A DNA stretch of 64,000 nt, taken from Chrysaora quinquecirrha. Its lineage: Eukaryota > Cnidaria > Scyphozoa > Semaeostomeae > Pelagiidae. Each line of letters begins with the position of its first letter. The stretch's first letter is position 1. Location: positions 1,259,777-1,323,776 of the forward strand of contig JACTAT010000037.1 in assembly GCA_014526335.1 (NCBI GenBank). The letters run 5' to 3'. The position numbers were made by a program, and so were the translations under genes. The notes under the pieces are model-generated. The model was not told where the DNA came from, searched no databases, and saw nothing but the letters and a program-made list of their open reading frames with translations. Of the stretch, positions 52,259-64,000 are shown in pieces.

Positions 52259-55200
52259 TTATTTGACGAATACAAATCTCCAGTATTCGTCTCTTTCGAC
52301 TTTTCGTTTATCTTTCTCTAAATCTTCTTTTTGCTCCCTTACGATGATTTCATTCTGATAAAAATCCATCAGTATGTTATAAAGTGCATGGATAGGGAAA
52401 GTTTGCATGCAAGCAGCTCGTAGCCGTTTCTTGTTCTTTTTGTTGTTGTCCGACTCCTGGTAGCTTGTTTTTATTGAAAATGCTTGCAAGGCATTGTCAA
52501 CGTTATGATACTCGCATAAAGGTGATTTATGAGGACTTGTAGTTGTATGAAATCGATCTCCCAGGACGTATCGACGTGTGCTTTGTGTTATGGGATGAAT
52601 GTTGTCTGCCAGCTCAATTGATCTCGGTAACGGCGTGTCCCTGTATTCCGTAGGGAGAATGTGTTGAACATCTTTACCCTATAAAAGATATTATTAAAAA
52701 TATATATGACTATTTCAGCAAGAATCTAAATGACTGCGCCGATTATTAATAAGTCCGGGGGGGTGTACTTCCATTTTTCAGTATACTAGACGGGCCCCCC
52801 AATGGGTAACTCTTTTAGCGACAATTTCCGTACATATGGGTTGGTTTTTCGTAAAGAGTCTCTACACATGGGTAGTAAAAACTTTTAGACATTCATTGTC
52901 CATAAAAGCCTGATTAATTTTTTGCATTTAGAGTCAATTTTATGGTGCAAATCCAGTAAATTCGTTTCTTGCTCAACGAAAAATGCGTTTTGGCCGCAGG
53001 TAGAGTTTTAGGTGTTTAAATTAGTTTCAAATATTTTAGATATTGGTACAATGCGCATAAAATTTAGTTGTTTTTTCTATAAATGAGTACATACCACGAT
53101 AAATAAAATTTATAGGTAGACATGTGCGGGTTCGGAAAAACTGGGCGGCACCCCTAATCTTTTCAACAATGAAGTACCCCACCGGGTTATAAGTCAGTGT
53201 AGACTTAAAGAAAATGCCAAACCTTTCTTGGTATTTTATCAGAATCTGGTATCTCAAAGCAGCCATCGTACTCTCCCCACCATGCATTAGCTAGAGCTGG
53301 AACTCTACCATTCAGATGCCGAACAAGAGTGCATGGAGTGTCGCAGATGAATGTTACTGGCTGGTACTTTAGGGAAATCAGTAAGTCAGCTGGGTCCCGA
53401 ACAGATTCCATGAGAGCCATGAACTTGGAGGCAACGGTACACTGAGAAGGAAAACGTTATACAAGATTCATTATTTCGTCTCTGAAGATGTTACTTTTCG
53501 AAATTTTTATTTTTGTTTGAGTTAAGAAACTCTGCATGAACCTTTACGTTACTAATTGTGCTCAAAGTACAGAAACCCTGCTATATTGCAAAGGGAATAT
53601 CTGAAATATAAGAAATGACTGTATTTTGATCGAGCAGCTTACCCCATGTCTGCATACCAAATGGTAGAACCCTCCAGTGTGACCTGGTGTTTGAGTAAAC
53701 CCATGACAAGCGGAGTCTCCTACGACGATACTTGCATAAAGCTGTTCCAGATTATGCCTTAGCATGTCCTGCAAGAATAGAAACGGCAATTGAAATTCCG
53801 AGATGTGTTTTGTTTTTGAGGTGGCATTAAAACCTATATTCAGTGGCCGGGTAGAAGGGACAGAGGGCAGTCCCTCCTGTGAGCTAAGGAATCTGTCGGA
53901 CAATTTTATGTTCGAAAACATGAATCAGAAAATTATTCTTTTTCTAAATCAATACACCCTCAGGGAAGGTATATTTCTATTTTACGTACAATAATTAATC
54001 CCTTAGCTACTTATTGACATAGGAATATGATGATAATTAATTCGCCACCAAGGACAAACAATCATAGGAGATGATTATCATTAAGATCTTTCAAGGACAC
54101 CCCTAAATTGCCACACCCCTTTGTCATGAAATTTCGGACTTAGCCCCCCCCCCCTGCAGATTTCTACGCCTCTGCATGCAAGGATTCAAGGTGGCCGGAA
54201 TTTATATGACTTACTTGGGAGTTGTTCAAAGCTAGCTTGCAGTATCTTGCCATATTTAAGAGCTCGTCGTTTTTCATTTTCGCGATCTCAGATATATGTA
54301 TTTGATTTTCTCTCACGAATTTGGAAAGCAGCATCGCATCACCTTAAAATATAAGTATTTGATTGTTATAATATGTACAATCCTGGACAAAGTATTGTGA
54401 GAAAATTTTTTTTGAGATTGCCTCTATCCCCCACCACCTGACTCATTGTTTTGCGTACAAAAAGTTGTCGCACGGTCATTTTCTGTATTTTATGGGTTTT
54501 TTCTGTTCTTTTCAACACTTTTCAACATTGCAAAGGGGGGAAGGGGGAAAAATTAGAGAACAATTCAATTTGTCTCATAATTTTTGTCCATGATTGTGGA
54601 ACTAAGTAAATTAGCCTCTTGTAGAATTATTCATCGATAATGCCAAAAATTAAAAATGTCTGTAGGTTACCCTCATTCTGCTTTCCTCTTTCTTTTAGGT
54701 AAACACTTTTCTTCTCCATCTCAGTATTCATTTCAAACCTTCGTTGAATTGGTGGCATAACAGGAGCTATATCCGAGCGTCTATTGAAAATTTCATTCTC
54801 GGTTTTGCAAAAGTGCATTTCTCAAGAACGTGGACTTTTATTTTATCCAACATCGCGTCTAGCTTATTTGATTCCTCTGTCGGGACACGTTCAATTGAAT
54901 CTCTTTTGGCATCCAAATTGATCTTAAAAAAATTGTGTGTTTACATTTGAATGCAATGAGTAAAATCATTTCAAAGCAAACATCTACTCTTGGATGCCCA
55001 ACTGCTGTAGGGGGCTGGAATAAGCGGGGGGTCACTGGATAGCCCCGGGCCAATCCAGTTTTGGATATCTAGACACGTTACAACTTAATTTTATTTAACT
55101 TCGTACGTTCACTTCTAACTTTCAAATGGCGTTCATAAGAAGGGGGCTTAATAGAGATGAGGGGCTTATTTCAAATTTTTACTTGAAAGGGGGGGCTAAA

Positions 55201-58200
55201 AAGGGCGAACAGAGAGAAGGGGCTTAATAGAGCTTTTGCGGCACAAAGGTGTTTGCGGAAGGAGTTGCTGTGATGACAATTAAGCTGTTTCCTTGTAATA
55301 TGTATTTCATGTTAGATTTTACAATGATAAGGTACTCTTGCGAACTATATTAGGAAGGGAAGCGGCAAATAAGCACCCAAGAGTAGGACATGTATGCATA
55401 TAATAAGATGCACAAATATTGCTGTATAATTGCTAAATTTATCGCATTTTTCTTACAAAAGCATCATACCCCTTTCATGGAACAGCAGTTTTTCTCATTT
55501 CCGTCTCCCAGATAGCATTCTCCAACTATTCCACAAATACCACATACAACAGAATCAAAATCTCGCTTCGTCATAACTTCAAACCCGTAATATCCATCGT
55601 ATAGACAATCTATTAGATATTCATCGTCTTCTTTAGAGTGAGGCTATATGCAAGAATTTTAAGAACGTTAGTATTATCATAAATTGAAGGTTAATTTTAG
55701 GTATAAATTATAAACTGAAGACAGCTCAAGGGTGGTTATCTATATTGTACAATGTACGGTATACTACCTTGTCCTTCATATATTTTAAGAAACGCAGCTT
55801 TGCTTCAATCGCATTTGTCAGCGGAAGCCCTTCTTTCATATACTCTCGCCATTCCAGTAAAATTTCTAATGATACAAGTATTTTGCTGTGAATATTGAAT
55901 AAACCTGCAGATATAGATACAAGTAAATTTTCAGATTTAGTCACATGTTCACAAAATGTTGAGAACTAGCTACATACATACTAGCTACATACTCAGTACC
56001 GTCAAGAGGGGGGTCCAGCGGGGTCACAGGTCCGGGGCCCGGCCTGTTAAGGGACCCGCTAAAATTGAAAATTATACTTCTTATACTTCTTCCTAAAAAA
56101 CCCCCGAAAGGCTCGGTACGATTACATTACCTTGGGCCCGCTCTGGCTGTCGACGGCCCTGTACATACTTAGATATTTACAGTACTGTCTAAAAACGGGT
56201 TTTCTCTAATAATCAAATTTCAGGATCAAGTCTAACATTGATTTAATTTCGCGGATATATTTAACACATTTCTTACCCATTTCATAAGGAAAAAGCAAGT
56301 TAATAGCACCACATTCCTTGCTTGTGCACTTCTTTTGCTTTATATTAATAGGGTGAAATGGATGGCGATTGGTCATCAGAACTCCGTTCCCACCTGCAGC
56401 TCTGCAGCCTTGTGGGAATATTGCTGGACCTAGTGGTGCACTGCAGAGACGACATTCTGTTTCACTTGGCTCGAATGTCTTTATGCCACTTCCATCATTT
56501 GGGTTGATGTCTTCAGCGCGCAACAGCACTTCTGGTGGAATTTTGTATGGAATTTCTAGGGTCATTTGAATTTTCATCGTTGATGTATGTTCTAAGCTCC
56601 CAGTGTTAAGATCAGCCATCCATGCATTATCAGGAGGTATTTCAATTTCAATTTCTTCTGTATTCTGGTCTGTATCGTTGGATAAACCCGCCGCGTTTTC
56701 CACTTCCACTTTTTCGATGCATCTCCGTGCCAAAATAATGAAGTGAATATGTACACATAGCTTTCGCCTGTTTTTCTAAATTGGAAAATTATAATGATGC
56801 AGTCAGAAAGGATGTGTCAGAAAGGATTAGAGGAGTAGCTAATCAAGAGAATGAATTTTATAGGGATTTTGTTACTCCTAATACACGCTTTTTTTATAAG
56901 GAACCACTTTATAAGGAACCTACATGTAGAAGACCCGAAAATTTAAAGAACTTGTACTACTAAAGAGAAAATAACTAAAGAACTTTTTATTGTTGAATAG
57001 TTTTATGACTGCAAATAATCAAGAATTAGAAAGCCGGTTCCATTCATTTGCAGTCGAAAATCACATAAATTGTACGTTAAGCATGTATCCAATGTTTCTT
57101 TGAGTAGTGTCGAGCTTTGCTCACATGCAAATTTCTCTCTTTTATTGTTAAGACCACTGTATGTGCAGTTAAAATTAAGGAACTATTAAGGAACTTTTGG
57201 AACTGAAATTGCCTCAAAAGAGGCCCAAAAATAAGGAAATTTAAGAACTAGGCCTTGAGTTAGGTTCCTTATAAAAAATGCGTGTATTATGAAAATGAGT
57301 GGGTTGCGAGGATGCTTTCATGCAGAACCCAAATTTCTTAAGGCGGGGTTATTGTTCCTGTTTAGGTAACCATTATAGGTTTGAGAATCAGTTACAGGGA
57401 TTCGGGTGTAGAGGGATATGAACGGGCTCCAGCTTATTTTTTTTATGAAAAATTCAAGTCACTGCACTCTTTTTGGAATCCCCTGTTTAATAATGTATTT
57501 TTATTCACGAGATTCGAAACCATACAACCTGTCGAGAAGTGTAAAAATACTAGTTTTCCAATGTACACTCTTTTTTTATATAAGAACCAGGAAATTTCGA
57601 TTGAGGCTGGCTATTCTTGAATTTTGCCATTTTTGAGCCTGAAATGTTCTTAATCTGTTCTTAATTTTTTGGTTACTTGGATATCTATATTTTTCAATGA
57701 ATGTCTTGAGTGGTTTCGAGGATTTTAGAAGGAAGAAGGGAATGATGGGAATATTATGCATACAGTAGTTACTGTAGTTGGGTAGATGTTGCATTCATTG
57801 TATTTAAATGAGAAAAATTATAATAAATTTACTGAACGTCATTGACAGTTAACTCCAAGAAAATTGGGATTGAAAAACCTCAAGCATCACAGGCGAGGGA
57901 ATGAATATTTTCTATATCCAACGAAAAGAAAAAATTGTACCTGCTTTGTCCTTCCTTGCTTCTTCTTACATTCATTGGCAGTGCAAAATAGTTTTACCTG
58001 CATGGGATTCCTATCCGCTACGACGTGAACATAGCCAATTGGATTGCTTGCTGATAATTTTGCTCTAACAGCATAATTCTTTTCTGAAACCTTTACAACG
58101 GTAGGGAACCCCTCTTCTTGTAAATTCCTCATTTCTAACTGTATTCCTTCGTCAGGAGTTAGCTCTTTTATTTGGTCTTCAGTGAAGCGAACTGTATAAA

Positions 58201-58591
58201 CAGGGTCTACGGGCTCGGCATTAAGGTGCTCGCACGTAAATTCGCCAGTTATTCCACTGATTACATAAGTGCTCCTCTTTCTTTTGCATGATTTTTGGAA
58301 ACATAGTCTACGGCTCTGATCTGTGCTGTTTACTACAAATTCCCTGGTGTCTCTATTCGAGGTTTTTACTGAACAAACCCACTGGCAAGAAGCTGTCGAG
58401 TACCCATAGTCATGAACCCTAACACTTGCTGGTGAAGGCTCTTTCTTTTCCTTCTTCGGGTTTTTTTCGTAGCTGCCCCCGATGTGATTACCACATTCGC
58501 AATATTTTGGCTTGCGTCGATTGAAATATTCTTTATGACAATTTTTACAGAACCCGTAACCACGTTTTTTTCCACTTGGTAACGGCAACAT
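52259..58591 (-). CDS. Gene A: KDZ/HMGXB3-like protein with zinc clusters and DDE-type region
   Basis: Exons (minus, 5' to 3'): 58591-57941 (ATG), 56775-56277, 55904-55768, 55643-55470, 54922-54671, 54342-54215, 53768-53643, 53441-53223, 52678-52259 (TAA); about 867 residues. All introns are GT-AG and phases agree, except that exon 54922-54671 needs a one-nucleotide frame change (frame one runs to DARI and a stop; frame three starts before SDIAPVMPP). Domains: N-terminal zinc cluster FCKNCHKEYFNRRKPKYCEC; a SWIM-like C-x4-C...C-x-H built across the first junction (CTANEC, then CVHIHF); a second Cys cluster (ECRLC, KKCTSKEC); then acidic residues in VVGDSACHGF and FICDTPC and a GDRFHTTTSPH segment, as in DDE/RNase-H-like transposases of the KDZ type. 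The relation to KDZ and HMGXB3 is from memory. It could be a transposase or a co-opted descendant. Confidence 0.75.
56884..57284. mobile_element. Small TA-inserting element, GGAAC type, complete, in intron 1 of gene A
   Basis: TA at 56882-56883 and 57285-57286. The ends are CACGCTTTTTTTATAAGGAA and TTCCTTATAAAAAATGCGTG. Inside, TTAAGGAACTA and TTAAGGAACTT stand 11 bp apart (about 57177-57198). It lies about 110 bp upstream of the exon 2 acceptor. Confidence 0.85.
57566..57720. mobile_element. Left part of a small TA-inserting element, GTTCTTAA type
   Basis: TACACTCTTTTTTTATATAA starts at 57564 and is followed by the same interior as the complete element at 27319-27640 (CTGGCTATTCTT, TTTTTGAGCCTGAAA, TATATTTTTCAATGAATG). 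The right end is missing. Confidence 0.7.
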
Positions 58592-59995
58592 GACTTTTTA
58601 CAATCAGTATATAGATTTGAAAACAAATTTCATACTGTCAATACAACACATGAAACACTGTAACGGACTTTTGAGAATTTCTGAAGAAAAATAACCACTC
58701 CCAATAAAAAAAAACAAGATTTTAATGGGCTTTTTTCGAAACGTAACCAGAAGTGAATCACTTCTCATCCCACAAAGCATGATCGGAACTGCATTTGTGT
58801 TTAAAGGGGTATTTGACATCACTGCATACTCCACCTCTGTTGACCTGTTGACCTGAGAATGTATGACGTTTGTGACGCAGGCCGATTGTGATACGACTGT
58901 TTTTTTTCTAAACAAAATCTGACATCATTAGAAATGAAACATCAGAAATGGAACGACAGAGAAAAATCCTACATGTCAACAAACTTTGTTATAAGAATAA
59001 TCAGAGAAAGAAAACTTTTCATAGGTACATAGTTTGGAAAGAAATATTGGAAATTTTGAACCAAATCAGTGGTATATTATTATGAGATAAATATTAGAAT
59101 TTTGAGGTATAGCGAAGATATTATCAAACTGTTGTCTTCCTTGTTTTAGCAAGTGGTTTACTAATTTTGTATTTCAGTCCTAAACTGAACCAAAACCACA
59201 CAGTGTCTAATAAGAATCCCATGAGAGAAACTCAGCTCTGACAATTTTAACCACAAGTGTTTATACACACTGGGACGACCAAACTTGGGTAGTAGGTGGC
59301 CTAAATGAATCTCTAAACAACAACGCATAAATCAGGCCTGCTTCGAGAAAAAACAAGGGTTGTGCTGATAAATAGGCAGAGACCCATCAGAGAGGTGTGA
59401 CAACGAAGTGACAATGATTGCAGGTTTTTACTTTCAATCAAGCAGCCTAAGATATATCAGTAATAATACATAATAACTTTAGATTTAAGATACTCTGATT
59501 AGCCAAAACACGTCAGTTTTTCATTTGGCACAATCTATCCAAAACGTTTTTGATGAATTTGCTATTTGAGTGATTTTGGTTAATACTGTCTTCATTCATT
59601 AGAAATCTAAATTTGCTCTTGGGTTCTAAAAATTCAAACCATGGTCTACAGCTAGTATATTCTGTTTTTTTGTGGTCAATGAAAACAGTATATGATAGCA
59701 AAGCAGAAAAAAACAGAAATTCGAGGTTGTCATTATCTTAAATCATCATGATTATCAATCAAATAGAATCATCAATCATCAGTTACAGGAAATTCTTGTT
59801 TAAAAAATTTCCAACTAATTTAATTATTTACAATTAATTTTTTTATTTTCGTATGTTAAACTTGATTTACATTTAGGAACATTAACTTCAAACCTCCAAT
59901 TATAAATTTTAGCAAATCAATAGTTACTTTAGTAGAGAAGTTATAGTATAGATCTAAAAAACATAATTAAAATAATTAATCAAAACATCTAGGCC
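58592..59995. other. Upstream of gene A; no gene recognised
   Basis: The promoter of gene A should lie here, but no clear TATA or initiator could be picked. The minus-strand frames (103 and 62 codons) have no motif. Confidence 0.35.
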
Positions 59996-59997
59996 TA

Positions 59998-60246
59998 CAC
60001 TTTTTTTCAATAAGCAACTGGACTTTGGTCCAGCCTTCAAGAGTTGCTTAACATATTAGTATTTCAGTCCTCGCAGAATGACTTGTACCCCCTAAAATCT
60101 CTTATTTTTACTCTTTTCTGGCGTTTGAATGTAATTGACAAGTTTGCAAGGATGTACAATATAAAGAAAGCTATCTCACTAAAAATTTTAACAAAATCTC
60201 AGCCCTAGTTGCTTATTGAGCAGTTGCTTATTAAAGAAAATAAGTG
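59998..60246. mobile_element. Small TA-inserting element, GCAAC type, complete
   Basis: TA at 59996-59997 and 60247-60248. The left end is CACTTTTTTTCAATAAGCAAC; the right end is GTTGCTTATTAAAGAAAATA then AGTG. GTTGCTTA is repeated inside (about 60043, 60208, 60223). Length 249 bp. Confidence 0.8.
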
Positions 60247-60248
60247 TA

Positions 60249-60860
60249 TTCAACATATAAGCCGAGGAGTGGGCCTAAACTTCTATCTGTGTGTGCCTAA
60301 GTTGTTTTGAGTGAAATGTCCAATTATTTATGTGCTAGTGAAATATGAATTTGACTTAGGTAGGTAACTGTTTATGCATACATACCAAGTGCAGAAGTAA
60401 ACATTATATACATAGGCCTGTATAGGCCTGTAAAATAAATTAAGATTAAATAGGCCTACTGACAGTAGTAAGAGAACACCAGCGCTAATATTAGAGTTCA
60501 CAGAGTCCACAGAGAGTGAGATAATTCGTCCGGCAGAATGACACGACGTCTTGATGTTTTTGTTCCAGGGATGGGCTCCATCTTCTGAAATAAAAAATAC
60601 ACCGATCATTTCTTGAATCGAAGAAGCGGTGGTGTCAGGATAGAATCAAGATTCTTCCCTTTTCGGAGATGAGCATTTTATTTTACTTCCGCTGATCATG
60701 CCGCATGCAGTGCAGAGCAGAGTAAACAATGTCCCTAAACAATAGACCGCGTGGAGATTCCTCGTGGTAGCCCATGGCAGGGCTTGGTACCTTTGGAACC
60801 CTCGAACTGCCCTTATTCAAAAGGCAGCCAATCAGAAATGATTTAGTAGAAGTTCTACAA
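60249..60860. other. Intergenic, nothing recognised
   Basis: Contains TAGGCCTGTATAGGCCTGTA at 60413-60432 as a short direct repeat. No gene was recognised. Confidence 0.35.
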
Positions 60861-60867
60861 TACTGTT

Positions 60868-61243
60868 TCAAAAAGCAGCAAAGATATTGTCGGATCTTAT
60901 GGCTTCAAGCTGTCCTTTTTCAATAGCAGAATTCTCTTGCTTTATAGATTACTTTGTTACGTCAATAATCATAGACAATGTACCTAGGTCTGGACCAGTT
61001 GCTGATTTAACAATTGACAATGTAGAATCAGGGAGAAAAGATGGAGAAATGATGCTTCTGAAAGTGCATGATCACAAGACACTGCCAACAAGCGGCCCTG
61101 CCATTCTGTGCATACCACTTATAATGTTAAACTACTTGAACATTTTTATCACCAAAGGTCACGTGTCAATTATTCAAAATACAAACTTTCCATTGTACAC
61201 AGCACACTTCCAGAGTTCAAATTTGGCCTGGCTGTGCATATGA
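60868..61243 (+). pseudogene. Tyrosine-recombinase-like gene, catalytic-half fragment
   Basis: The frame open from about 60868 reads FQKAAKILSDLM, then FVTSIIIDNVPRSGPVADLT and KVHDHKTLPTSGPAIL. The order (helix, NxxRSG, N/D-x-T, HKT, GPA) matches the first part of the catalytic domain in the same repeated family whose N-terminal half appears at 40.7-41.2 kb. The arginine in NVPRSG would be the first catalytic residue. After 61130 the frame decays. The later HxxR and tyrosine regions were not found. Confidence 0.45.
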
Positions 61244-61565
61244 ACGTTGTTGAGGACAAGCTAAAGAAGTTGGCAAAATTTATTCATTTCATATCAGTAC
61301 TTTTTATTGATGACTGTGCAATAAAATATTTTACTGTTCTTATAGACTTTAGTAAGTTAGCTATTCTCTGTTTTACTTTTTCAGCTGTTCTGTTCCTGTT
61401 TAGAACTTACTTTTGCAGTTATCTTTGGATGAAAATCAAACCTCTCTTCTGAATTGCCTTAAATAGAAGCTCTAATTGTACCTAATTTCCTCATAGATTT
61501 TCACTTTGCAAGCCTCTAGCAAGTGATAAGATATAGATAGTAGGAGTAGGGCTTCTCTTGCAAAC
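61244..61565. other. Decayed sequence after the recombinase-like fragment
   Basis: Overlapping plus-strand frames (61108-61452) may hold further recombinase debris but show no clear motif. Confidence 0.25.
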
Positions 61566-61569
61566 TATA

Positions 61570-62145
61570 GCAAAGGCATGGAAATTTAAGAGAGTATAAC
61601 ATAAATTTAGATGAAAAAGTAGCGCAAGCAGCATTGGTGTATAGCTATACTATGAGGTCACTGCTAGGGCAATTCACGGGGCATGTCTTGCCAATAATAA
61701 CAAAAGCATGGAAATTTAAGAGAGTATTAGATAAATTTAGATGAAAAGTAGCGCAATTGGCATTGCTTGTATAGCTATACTATGAAATCAACCTTAGGGC
61801 AATTCTACAGAACAGGGTGTGTCTTGCAATTGATAATAAACCCAAGGAAATTCAAGAGAGTGTAAGATAAATTTTGAGGAAAAAGTAGCACAAGTGGCAT
61901 TGCTTGTATAGCTATACTATGAAGTCACTCTTAGGGCCATTCTACGGAGCAGAGCAGTTCTTTCAAATTATAACAAACGCATGGGAATTTAAGAGAGAAT
62001 TAGATAAATATAGATGAAAAAGTAGCGCAAGTGGCATTGCTTTTATAGCTATACTATGTATAGCTATACTATGAATTCACTCTTAGGGTAATTCTTCGGA
62101 GCAGGGCGTGTCTGGCAATTGATAACAAACCCATGGAACTTTAAC
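61570..62145. repeat. ~135-bp tandem satellite, about 4.2 units
   Basis: GCATGGAAATTTAAGAGAG-like starts occur near 61575, 61707, 61842, 61979 and 62130. Each unit then has AGATAAATTTAGATGAAAAA, GTAGCGCAAG, TATAGCTATACTATGA and TTAGGGCAATTC. The last full unit has an extra internal copy of GTATAGCTATACTAT. Confidence 0.9.
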
Positions 62146-63640
62146 GGAGGGACATTACTTTTAAGGTTAACATAGATTTTTAAGAAGCTCAAGTGGCAAT
62201 GCTAACAGAAGTAAACTGTGTTTTGAATCACGCTGAAAGCCTTCTACATAGCTGGGTCTAGCTAGAATGTGAGAGACAAAACAGTGAACTTAGCAGAACA
62301 TTTCTAGGTTGAAATATGTTAGTTGTTACTTGAAATCAATTTTCAAGAACTCAGCTTTCCTGTTAGCTGATAAGAAACACGCTGAATTTAGAAAAATACA
62401 TTTTTTTAAACCAGTTGTTAGTATAGTTCACTTTATGATAAGGATACAGATGAGCTTTTTTATATGGAAGGGTCCATGTTACCAAGTTTAAATAACTCAA
62501 AAATTGTCTAAACTGATGTTTTAAGCTGAGTATTATATCTTGTAGTGCCATACATATCTGTTTTATCTTTATACGTCACTCTTTTATTATGATTTTACTT
62601 TTATGTTCTATGTTCAAAACATAAATTGCCCTATTTCCTCAATTTAGGCCATTTTCTCAATTGAAACAAGATTAAAATCTTGCATTTAACACAAATTCCA
62701 GTATGGAAGACAATGCTGTAAATGCCAGTGAAAAGTTTAAAATAATGTACCTCACCGTAAAATTCAAAAAATAAAATAAAAATTTTAAATTCTTCATCCC
62801 TTTGCCTTATTTCAGTCTCCTTGTAGTAAATGAAAATTACTAGAAAAGCCTTATATCTCAGTAAATATCATAAAAATCTGAAAAATATTTTGCTGAGAGT
62901 GCTTCCATGTTGATATTTTATCAAATAAAGCACGTTTTTCCTAATATTTCTATCTTTTCTAGACAAAAAATGACAAAAATTTGAAAAGTACAAAGTTGCA
63001 TTTATCCCAAAAAAGTCTAGCTACATGTAGAATTTAGCCTAAAATAAGTTTTGTTAAACTTTTTCTTTATGGGCAGTTAAGAACATGTTTTCAATAGTTT
63101 CCTAAGTGCGATTATTGTCTTCTCTGTTCAATTTTGGTATATTTTCAAAGTTTCAAACCTTTTTTTTAATATTTTCCTCTTCAACTGCTTTTGGATAGCC
63201 TTGTGTCCTAAATCTTTTTTGAAGGCCTATGTATATACATGTACGCTTTTTTTGGCCAAACAACAATTTTCCAAAGCAATTTTGGTTTTAGTTTTTAACA
63301 CAGAAATGACTCAGAAGTACAAGAGACTACAACTTTATTACCCTACTAGTTTCATCCGTTCAAGCGGACTTGTCAGGCTAATCAGGCTAATATATATAAA
63401 TATATACAGAAACTAACCTTGATGCTATTCTCGGGATCTAGAGTTAATTTCCATTCCAATGAGACCAAGTAATACCATGTTTTGACAATTTATACAATGA
63501 ATTTTTTACCTTGGTCATAAAAAATTTGCCCAACACTTGGAAGAGGCGAGTTTAACTTTTTGGAGTCTTTTAAGACCATATAAACAGAAAATTAAATAAA
63601 AACCCCTATGTACTTGATGTCAAGGTCATCTCAACTGGCC
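62146..63640. other. Intergenic, no gene recognised
   Basis: AT-rich DNA. The short frames at 62309-62551 and 63201-63416 lack motifs. Confidence 0.4.
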
Positions 63641-63654
63641 ACCGGATAAATGCC

Positions 63655-64000
63655 TGCAAGATATACACAGAGTATTAAACATTAGTGATGACATACTTGT
63701 GTATGGAAAAAAGCCGAAGAACATAACAAGTCATTTCAACCTGTTTTGCAACGACTGAGCTGGCATGGTCTCACTTTGAATAAAGACAAGTGTCTCCTGT
63801 ACCAAAATAAACTGACAGTTTTTTGGTTTTGTGTTTTCTTCAGAAAGTGTATCACCAGACCCACAGCAAGTTGCCGCTATTAAAAATACGCCTCTTCCAC
63901 AGTCGGTGAAAGACGTCAGAACATTCCTCAGAATGGCCACTTATTGTTCAAGATTCATCTAGAATTTTAGCGACTTGACAACCTCTTCCCAAACTCACAC
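63655..64000 (+). pseudogene. Ty3/Gypsy reverse transcriptase fragment, runs off the window
   Basis: Plus-strand pieces, with frame changes, read ISDDILVYGK, VLQRLSWHGLTLNKDKCLLY and VAAIKNTPLPQSVKDVRTFL, then YCSRFI. This is the stretch from just around the catalytic DD of the Ty3/Gypsy reverse transcriptase into its connection region. It continues beyond the right edge. Confidence 0.8.

Overview
The window is AT-rich animal DNA (about two thirds A+T). Multi-exon genes with GT-AG introns mean it is not bacterial. The mix of mobile elements (BEL/Pao, DIRS-type, Ty3/Gypsy, Copia-type Gag, several LINEs, hAT/ZMYM1-like, Polinton-like remnants, HUH-Rep/SF3 genes, many small foldback elements), plus several lineage-specific protein families, most resembles a cnidarian. 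That placement is inference from memory of such families; no marker gene was searched. No tRNA, rRNA or CRISPR array was recognised, although no tRNA scan could be run.

Layout. 0-7 kb: intergenic DNA with a foldback element, an 11-bp-phased repeat array, a dead HUH-Rep copy (minus), a dead SANT/Myb-like gene (minus) and a dead copy of an uncharacterised repeated family (minus). 7-11 kb: a PIF1-like helicase with one internal stop, a 161-bp satellite and a dead hAT-like transposase. 11-15 kb: an 18-bp-repeat foldback and microsatellites. 15.5-21.3 kb: a decayed BEL/Pao retrotransposon split by a deleted DIRS-type element. 22.8-29.05 kb: a 6.2-kb element bounded by a 6-bp duplication (CACACC) and ~245-bp terminal inverted repeats that carry 20-bp-phased iterons; it holds LINE debris, a minisatellite and remnants of a minus-strand gene. 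30.6-31.9 kb: a second, better preserved HUH-Rep/SF3 gene. 32.9-38.8 kb: a Polinton-like remnant with related inverted flanks, a heat-shock-type promoter, capsid-region-like ORFs and an inserted LINE. 38.7-41.2 kb: LINE pieces and the N-terminal half of a tyrosine-recombinase-like gene. 42.06-43.82 kb: sixteen 109-bp satellite units.

43.86-58.59 kb holds the best preserved genes, both on the minus strand. Gene A (58.59-52.26 kb, 9 exons, ~867 aa) has zinc clusters and a DDE/RNase-H-like region resembling KDZ-type transposases and the HMGXB3-like group. Gene B (49.43-43.86 kb, 21 recognised exons, at least ~785 aa) has a P-loop ATPase domain and a C-terminal PHD-type finger. Splice phases agree throughout except for one single-nucleotide discrepancy in each gene. 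They may be one two-gene mobile element or co-opted genes. A tyrosine-recombinase-like catalytic piece follows at 60.9 kb, a second satellite at 61.6-62.1 kb and a Ty3/Gypsy RT fragment at the window end.

A recurrent theme is a group of small elements (~220-400 bp) that insert at TA, begin TA-CAC, then a T-tract and ATAAG, and carry inside them repeated copies, often 11 bp apart, of a copy-specific version of the same terminal motif.
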